Below the pieces are notes generated by a model. The model searched no databases. It saw only the letters and a list, made by a program, of their open reading frames with translations, and was not told the DNA's origin. From JAOUEA01 sp963825635 (GTDB lineage: Bacteria; Actinomycetota; UBA4738; HRBIN12), in the NCBI GenBank assembly GCA_963825635.1, contig CAWGTU010000003.1, positions 620,001 to 684,000 on the forward strand: a DNA stretch of 64,000 nt, in the 5' to 3' direction. Both the position numbers and the translations under genes were made by a program. Below are positions 59,621 through 64,000 of the stretch, in pieces; within the stretch, counting starts at the first letter, position 1; each line of letters starts with the position of its first letter.

Positions 59621-60578
59621 CGTCGAGGCGGCAGCGGCACGCCTTCGGGGCGTCGCCCACGAGACCCCGGTCATCACGTCAGTCACGCTCGACCGCGAGG
59701 TCGGCGCGAGCGTCTCGCTGAAGGCCGAGCACCTGCAACGCGGAGGCTCGTTCAAGATCCGCGGGGCGTACAACCGGATCAGCTGCATTTCCGATGACGA
59801 ACGCCGGGCAGGCGTCGTGGCGTTCTCGTCGGGCAACCACGCGCAGGCGGTCGCGATCGCCGCCGGGCTCTGCAGCACGTCGGCCGTGATCGTGATGCCC
59901 GACGACGCGCCGCCGACCAAGCTCGCGGCGACAGCCGGCTACGGCGCCGAGGTCGTCGTCTACGACCGCTACCGCGAGGATCGAGCCGAGATCGCCGACG
60001 GGCTCGCGCGTGACCGTGGGCTCACCTTGATCCCGCCGTACGACGACCCGTTGATCATGGCTGGACAGGGCACCGCCGCGCTCGAGCTGATCGAGCAGAT
60101 CGGGCCCCCCGACATCCTGGTGGTGCCGGTCGGCGGGGGCGGGCTGATCGCGGGCTCGGGGACAGCCCTGCGGGCCCACCGGGAGGACGCGGTCGTCATC
60201 GGCGTCGAGCCCCAGGGCGCCGACGACACGCGCCGGTCCCTCGAGACCGGCGACCGGGTCGAGCTCCCCGGCGTTCCCCGCACCATCGCCGACGGCCTGC
60301 AACCGGTGACGCCGGGGGTACTGACGCTCGAGGTGAACCGGCGCGTCGTCGACCACATCGTCACCGTGACCGACGACCAGATCCGCGCGGCGATGCGGTA
60401 CCTGTTCGAACGGCTGAAGCTCGTCGTCGAGCCGAGCGGCGCTGTCGGTGTCGCGGCCCTGCTCGCCGGCAGCATCGACGCCGAGGGCAGGCGCGTCGGT
60501 GTCATCCTGTCGGGTGGCAACATCGGCGTGGACCGGTTCATCGAGGTGCTCGGCGAAGGGAGCCCGACGGATGCGTGA
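59601..60578 (+). CDS. PLP-dependent threonine/serine dehydratase-like ammonia-lyase
   Basis: A 325-residue fold-type II PLP enzyme. The Schiff-base Lys is in GGSFKIRGAYNRI, VAFSSGNHAQAVAIAAGL is the substrate loop, VVPVGGGGLIAGSGT the phosphate cradle and VEPSGAVGVAALLAG the C-terminal part. There is no ACT domain. Short members include catabolic threonine dehydratase, hydroxyaspartate ammonia-lyase and EutB-like enzymes. It releases ammonia and an enamine, which fits the RidA gene behind it. Confidence 0.87.
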   Translation: MTIELADVEAAAARLRGVAHETPVITSVTLDREVGASVSLKAEHLQRGGSFKIRGAYNRISCISDDERRAGVVAFSSGNHAQAVAIAAGLCSTSAVIVMPDDAPPTKLAATAGYGAEVVVYDRYREDRAEIADGLARDRGLTLIPPYDDPLIMAGQGTAALELIEQIGPPDILVVPVGGGGLIAGSGTALRAHREDAVVIGVEPQGADDTRRSLETGDRVELPGVPRTIADGLQPVTPGVLTLEVNRRVVDHIVTVTDDQIRAAMRYLFERLKLVVEPSGAVGVAALLAGSIDAEGRRVGVILSGGNIGVDRFIEVLGEGSPTDA

Positions 60579-60957
60579 AGAGATCCAGCCGCCCGACATC
60601 ATGGTCCCCGCGCGGCCTTACGTCCCGGTCGTCGCGACCGATGACCTCGTGTTCGTCTCGGGCCAGGTCCCGGTCGATGCCGACGGCGCGCTCGTGGCCC
60701 CCGACCTCGACGGCCAGGTCCGCGCCGTGATCCGCAACATCGAGGCCTGCCTGCGCGCCGCCGGCTGCGGCCTCGGCGAGGTCGTGCGGGTCGGCGCCTA
60801 CCTCACGTCACGTGACAGCTTCGCCCGGTTCAACGAGCTGTACGCCGAGGGCTTCGGCGGCGCCAAGCCGGTCAGGACCACGATCGTGTGTGAACTGATG
60901 GACGAACGGTTCCACGTCGAGATGGACGTGATCGCCGTCCGGCCCCCCGCCGCCTGA
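60571..60957 (+). CDS. RidA/YjgF family enamine/imine deaminase
   Basis: A 128-residue RidA. DLVFVSGQVPVDADGALVAP, VIRNIEACLRAAGCGLGEVV and the conserved Arg in KPVRTTIVCELM are as in the family. It overlaps the ammonia-lyase stop by eight bases. It hydrolyses the reactive enamine or imine products of such enzymes. It ends the rightward operon and converges with the NicX-like gene. Confidence 0.88.
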   Translation: MREEIQPPDIMVPARPYVPVVATDDLVFVSGQVPVDADGALVAPDLDGQVRAVIRNIEACLRAAGCGLGEVVRVGAYLTSRDSFARFNELYAEGFGGAKPVRTTIVCELMDERFHVEMDVIAVRPPAA

Positions 60958-60974
60958 GCCCCCCTACCCGCGTT

Positions 60975-62000
60975 TCACACGACCACGCCGGAGGCGTCGG
61001 TGAACCGACCGTGCTCGATCACCGGGACCCCGTCGATCTCCATCGACGCCTCGAGGAGCACGCCGTCCATGTGCCCCGTCGCGAAGCGGTTCCCCTTGAA
61101 GTTCACGTTCGAGCTGGCCCCGATCCCGAAGACGACCGCCCCGAGGATGCTCTCCCAGCCGTTCACGTCGATGATCTGGGTGTGCGCACGGTGGTCGACG
61201 CCGGCGCCCGCGTGCGAGAACAGGTACACGCCCTCGTCGCCGAACGACTCGAACCACCGGGCGAGCAGCTTCGCCTCGCGGTGGTCCTCCTGGATCGACA
61301 CCACCCGATCATCGAGGATCTGGGTCACGATCGGCCGTTCCGCCACGAATCGGTACTGCGGCAGGAGCGTGAGCGGCCCGTCGAAGACCAACGTCCCGTT
61401 CACGGTGCCGGAGGCCGGGGCGAACGTCTGGCTGAAGACGCCGCAGCTGTCCCACGATCCCGGCCGGTCCACGAACCCGCGGCCGGGGTCCAGCGGCAGA
61501 TCCCCTCGAGCGAAGGTCAGGTCGGTCCCGCCAGGACCGGTGACCCGCAACTCGGTGGCGGCGTCGAAGATCTCCCCCAGGCGGGCCACCCGCCCGGTGA
61601 TCTCGTCGATCGGGGGCCGCTCCACGAAGGAGCGTGCGGGGAGCATCACCTGCAGGACCCTGGTGCCCGCGTCGACGATGTGCTGGATCGCGAGCGCGTA
61701 GTCCGACCAGGTCGCCGACGCGAGGTCGAAGACGATGTCGGCCCGCTTCATGGCCTCGACCGCGGCGCCGGAGGGGTCGAGCAGGGCGAACCGCGGGGTG
61801 CCGATCACCACGGTCGTGTCGCAGCCCATGTTGGTGGCCGCGATCTGGATCGCCTCTGACAGCGAGGCGTCACCTCCGGTGTCGGTGTAGACGACGACCT
61901 CTTCGTCCGGCCGTACCTTGCAGCGTTCCAGGAGGCTCGTCGCGGTCTTGACCATCTCAGCGAAGCCGACGCCATCGGTGGTGACGTCTTGCAATCTCAT
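60975..62000 (-). CDS. NicX/M29-type metalloenzyme (2,5-dihydroxypyridine dioxygenase-like or aminopeptidase-like)
   Basis: A 341-residue protein. PGSWDSCGVFSQTFAPASGT and GTLVFDG, then LFSHAGAGVDHRAH, and finally GHMDGVLL near the C-terminus follow the order of motifs of NicX, the iron enzyme that opens 2,5-dihydroxypyridine. The last one has the HxD pair of the iron site. NicX shares its fold with M29 aminopeptidases, so annotation can go either way. It is flanked by a direct repeat (about 60937-60977 and 62063-62102). In context a ring-opening role is attractive, but it is inference. Confidence 0.75.
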   Translation of the reverse strand: MRLQDVTTDGVGFAEMVKTATSLLERCKVRPDEEVVVYTDTGGDASLSEAIQIAATNMGCDTTVVIGTPRFALLDPSGAAVEAMKRADIVFDLASATWSDYALAIQHIVDAGTRVLQVMLPARSFVERPPIDEITGRVARLGEIFDAATELRVTGPGGTDLTFARGDLPLDPGRGFVDRPGSWDSCGVFSQTFAPASGTVNGTLVFDGPLTLLPQYRFVAERPIVTQILDDRVVSIQEDHREAKLLARWFESFGDEGVYLFSHAGAGVDHRAHTQIIDVNGWESILGAVVFGIGASSNVNFKGNRFATGHMDGVLLEASMEIDGVPVIEHGRFTDASGVVV

Positions 62001-62062
62001 CTGCTGTCCCCTGTCTTCGGCGCCTGCGGATCAACCCATCAATAGAGAGCGTGCGACGCTCG

Positions 62063-62102
62063 GTCCGGCCGCCCGCCGCCTGAGCCCGCTACCCGCGCTG
62101 CA
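62063..62102. repeat. Second copy of the repeat flanking the NicX-like gene (first copy 60937-60977)
   Basis: Both copies carry the end of ridA (VRPPAA and stop on the plus strand) followed by a reverse-strand stop and the codons of a VxRG C-terminus, as in the binding-protein gene (VQRG here, VKRG at the left copy). They differ at about five positions and one indel. Confidence 0.7.
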
Positions 62103-63339
62103 CCTCGGCCCACGCGTCGACCAGCCGCTGCTGCTGGGCTTCGGTCAGCGGAAGGACCCACTGACCGAGGTCGAAGTCCTCGGGCGTCAGGATCTGCGTC
62201 GAGAGTTGCTCGGGCACGATCCCGTCCGAGACGAGCACCTCGGGCGTCAGGTGGTTCTGCGGGAGCTGCAGTCCGTAGAGCTCGTACCAGGCCTGCGCGG
62301 GCTCCTTGCCGAGGACCCAGTTGATGAACTCGTGCGCGAGCACGGGGCTCTTCGACTCCTTGCTCAGCATCCAGAAGTCGTCGCTCACCGTGCCGCCGAC
62401 AGCGCCATCAGTGGCCGCCGGTGGCCACACGTACTGCAGCACCGACGGATCGCTTCCTTGCGGCATGGAGAACTCCGCGTACTGCGAGTCCCCCTGGAAA
62501 GACTGCACCACGCCGAACGTCCCCTCGCCGAGCCCGGCGAACCCGACGTTGTCGCCGACCCGTGCACCGTTGTCCGCGATGAGGGTCCGCAGGCCTTCGA
62601 CCGCGGCGGCAAGCTCCTCGTCGGTCGGGGTGTTCGGGTTGTTCACCCCGTCGTGGAACAGCGAGAAGGCGATGGCCTCCCGGAACTGGTCGTAGAACGC
62701 GACGATGTCCTTGGCCGCCGGGTCCCACAACGCGTCCCACGGGTTCTCCAGATTTGGGATGTCGATATCGATCAGGTCGGTCCGCCAGCCGATCCCGAAC
62801 GCGCCGACCACGCTGGCGATGGAGTACACCGAGCCGGGGTCGTACCAGGGGTCCTGCAGGGTCGGCCAGATGTTCGTGATGTTGGGGATGTAGTCGTGGT
62901 TCAGCGGCTGGATGAGCTTGCCTTCGATCAACGGCGGCATCACCTCGACGAGCCCGGCGTACAGGTCGAACGGGACCTCGCCGCTCGCGACCTTGCGCAG
63001 TGCCTCGTCCGCCGAGTTGAAGGTGACCTCCTCGACGGTGACCCCGAACTCCTTCTCGAAGTCCTTGACGATCTTGGCCGGGACATAGTCCGCCCAGGTC
63101 AGCAGCGTCAGGGGACCCGCCTCCGGCGAAAGGCCGCTCTCGATCGGCGGATTGTCCTCGAAGACCGGCAGGGGGGTGGGGTTCGCGGGGTCGAGCGTGA
63201 CCGATCCCTGGGTCGCGGACGTCGACGCGTCGTCCGAGCCGCACGCGGCGAGCAGTTGCGCCAGGGTCGGCACGGCGATCACCGCGGCGGTGGACCGCCA
63301 CAGGAACTGCCGTCGGTTGTACCTCGGTTGCGCTGCCAT
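62089..63339 (-). CDS. ABC transporter substrate-binding lipoprotein, spermidine/putrescine (PotD) type
   Basis: A 416-residue exported protein. The N-terminus has RRQFLWRST, a Tat-like twin-arginine motif, and the lipobox LLAAC, so it may be a Tat-exported lipoprotein. LTLLTWADYVPAKIVKDFEK, VTFNSADEALRKVASGEVPF and FDLYAGLVEVMPPLIEGKLI are typical of PotD/PotF proteins. AAGGAG lies before ATG 63339. It follows the permease gene and should bind a cationic or polyamine-like amine. It probably feeds the catabolic locus. Confidence 0.87.
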   Translation of the reverse strand: MAAQPRYNRRQFLWRSTAAVIAVPTLAQLLAACGSDDASTSATQGSVTLDPANPTPLPVFEDNPPIESGLSPEAGPLTLLTWADYVPAKIVKDFEKEFGVTVEEVTFNSADEALRKVASGEVPFDLYAGLVEVMPPLIEGKLIQPLNHDYIPNITNIWPTLQDPWYDPGSVYSIASVVGAFGIGWRTDLIDIDIPNLENPWDALWDPAAKDIVAFYDQFREAIAFSLFHDGVNNPNTPTDEELAAAVEGLRTLIADNGARVGDNVGFAGLGEGTFGVVQSFQGDSQYAEFSMPQGSDPSVLQYVWPPAATDGAVGGTVSDDFWMLSKESKSPVLAHEFINWVLGKEPAQAWYELYGLQLPQNHLTPEVLVSDGIVPEQLSTQILTPEDFDLGQWVLPLTEAQQQRLVDAWAEVQRG

Positions 63340-63427
63340 CTCTGCTCCTTCCTTACATTCGCTGGTCAGGTCACACGGCGGATAAGGTCCACGGACCGGT
63401 CGTGCGAGCCACGGCCTCCCTTCGAAC

Positions 63428-64000
63428 TCATACGGCTCCGATCGCCAGGGGGCCTTGGCCTTGCGGCACCGTGTCCCGGCGGCGGAAGTAGCGCAGCCCC
63501 AGGAGGGCGGCGGTGATGACGATGGCGTTGGCCACAAGCAGCAGGGTCGCGAGAGCGTTCGTGGCCGGCGTGGACAGGGACCGCGCTGCCACGTAGAGCC
63601 GCATCGGCACCGTGATGCTCGACTCTCCGCCACTGAGGAACTGGCTGATGACGAAGTCATCCATGGACGCGACGAAGGTGAACAGGGAAGCTGCGAGGAG
63701 GGCCGGCATGAGCATCGGGAGCAGAGCCCGGACCGCGGCCCCGAACGGCGATGCGCCCAGATCCATGGCGGTCTCTTCGTACGAAGAGCCCACGAGGAGC
63801 AGCCTGCCCTCGATGATCAGCACCGCGACGGGAAGGAAGAACACCACGTGGCCCAGCAGTTGGGCGAGGGTCCCGAAGGGCAGGAACTCATAGAGCTCGC
63901 TCACGGCGAAGAAGAGGCCCACCGCGAGCACGATCTCGGGGATGGCCAGCGGCGCCACCACGAGAACGCTCGAGGCGCCACGCGCCCTCCCCCGCCACCG
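63428..64000 (-). CDS. ABC transporter permease, PotC type (cut by window edge)
   Basis: The C-terminal 190 codons of a polyamine-type permease, open through the right edge. It has RARGASSVLVVAPLAIPEIV at its visible start, and the EAA loop is SSYEETAMDLGASPFGAAVR, which contacts the ATPase. Several transmembrane helices follow and the end is basic (FRRRDTVPQG). Partner PotA and PotB genes should lie beyond the window. Confidence 0.86.
   Translation of the reverse strand, partial: RWRGRARGASSVLVVAPLAIPEIVLAVGLFFAVSELYEFLPFGTLAQLLGHVVFFLPVAVLIIEGRLLLVGSSYEETAMDLGASPFGAAVRALLPMLMPALLAASLFTFVASMDDFVISQFLSGGESSITVPMRLYVAARSLSTPATNALATLLLVANAIVITAALLGLRYFRRRDTVPQGQGPLAIGAV

Noticed and set aside
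1..64000. CRISPR arrays, rRNA and tRNA genes
   Set aside because: No regularly spaced direct repeats, no cas-like genes and no sequence with tRNA cloverleaf landmarks were seen by eye.

Overview
The window is high-GC, densely coding bacterial DNA with many GTG starts and short ATGA or GTGA overlaps. An F420-type luciferase-like oxidoreductase, a DUF385 deazaflavin-dependent nitroreductase, an Eis-type acetyltransferase, a LivM-LivG fusion, a DivIVA-like coiled-coil protein and several class III cyclases all point to an actinomycete (Actinomycetota), probably a deep-branching or poorly cultured one. This is inference from gene content; there is no rRNA or tRNA gene in the window to place it.

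Region by region. (1) 1-7.5 kb: an amidohydrolase (partial), a glutamine-synthetase-like enzyme and an RpiR regulator form a minus-strand operon, divergent from a complete branched-chain-amino-acid-type ABC importer with a LivM-LivG fusion. (2) 7.5-34.5 kb: mostly chromosomal genes. These include a secreted seven-repeat propeller, a membrane adenylate cyclase, a methyltransferase, a ROK kinase, a SpoIID lipoprotein, two MFS exporters, glucose-6-phosphate dehydrogenase, stress-type small membrane and PRC-barrel proteins, Eis, a frameshifted cyclase/AAA-ATPase/TPR regulator, an orphan NarL-type histidine kinase, a secreted KynB-type hydrolase, a decayed coiled-coil gene, a double-CDGSH protein and two related micro-ORFs placed directly before genes. 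(3) 34.5-48 kb: an accessory region with a cyclase fragment, two PIN-domain toxin-antitoxin pairs, a second secreted propeller, a complete IS3-family element with target duplication inside the loop of a hairpin, a family of GACACC/GGTGTC palindromes, an XRE regulator, an HNH nuclease, and two tandem SulP-STAS-cyclic-nucleotide-binding transporters that share a 1.6-kb near-identical block. (4) 48-64 kb: two propeller-like proteins and then a large catabolic locus.

The catabolic locus is built round a divergent promoter at 56.9 kb with a GntR/FadR-like site. Leftward run an aldehyde dehydrogenase, a two-subunit ThDP decarboxylase, and hydantoinase/oxoprolinase subunits A and B. Rightward run an amidohydrolase, DUF3830, a DUF6092-like protein, a nitroreductase, a PLP ammonia-lyase and RidA. 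Converging from the right are a polyamine-type ABC importer and a NicX/M29-like metalloenzyme. Together these look like uptake and stepwise breakdown of a nitrogen-containing, probably cyclic amide or N-heterocyclic substrate through ring opening, deamination, decarboxylation and aldehyde oxidation. The substrate cannot be read from sequence. The NicX-like gene is flanked by imperfect direct repeats carrying the 3' ends of both neighbouring genes, so it looks inserted.

A second theme is cyclic nucleotide signalling: two class III cyclase genes, one cyclase remnant, and two transporters with cyclic-nucleotide-binding domains.
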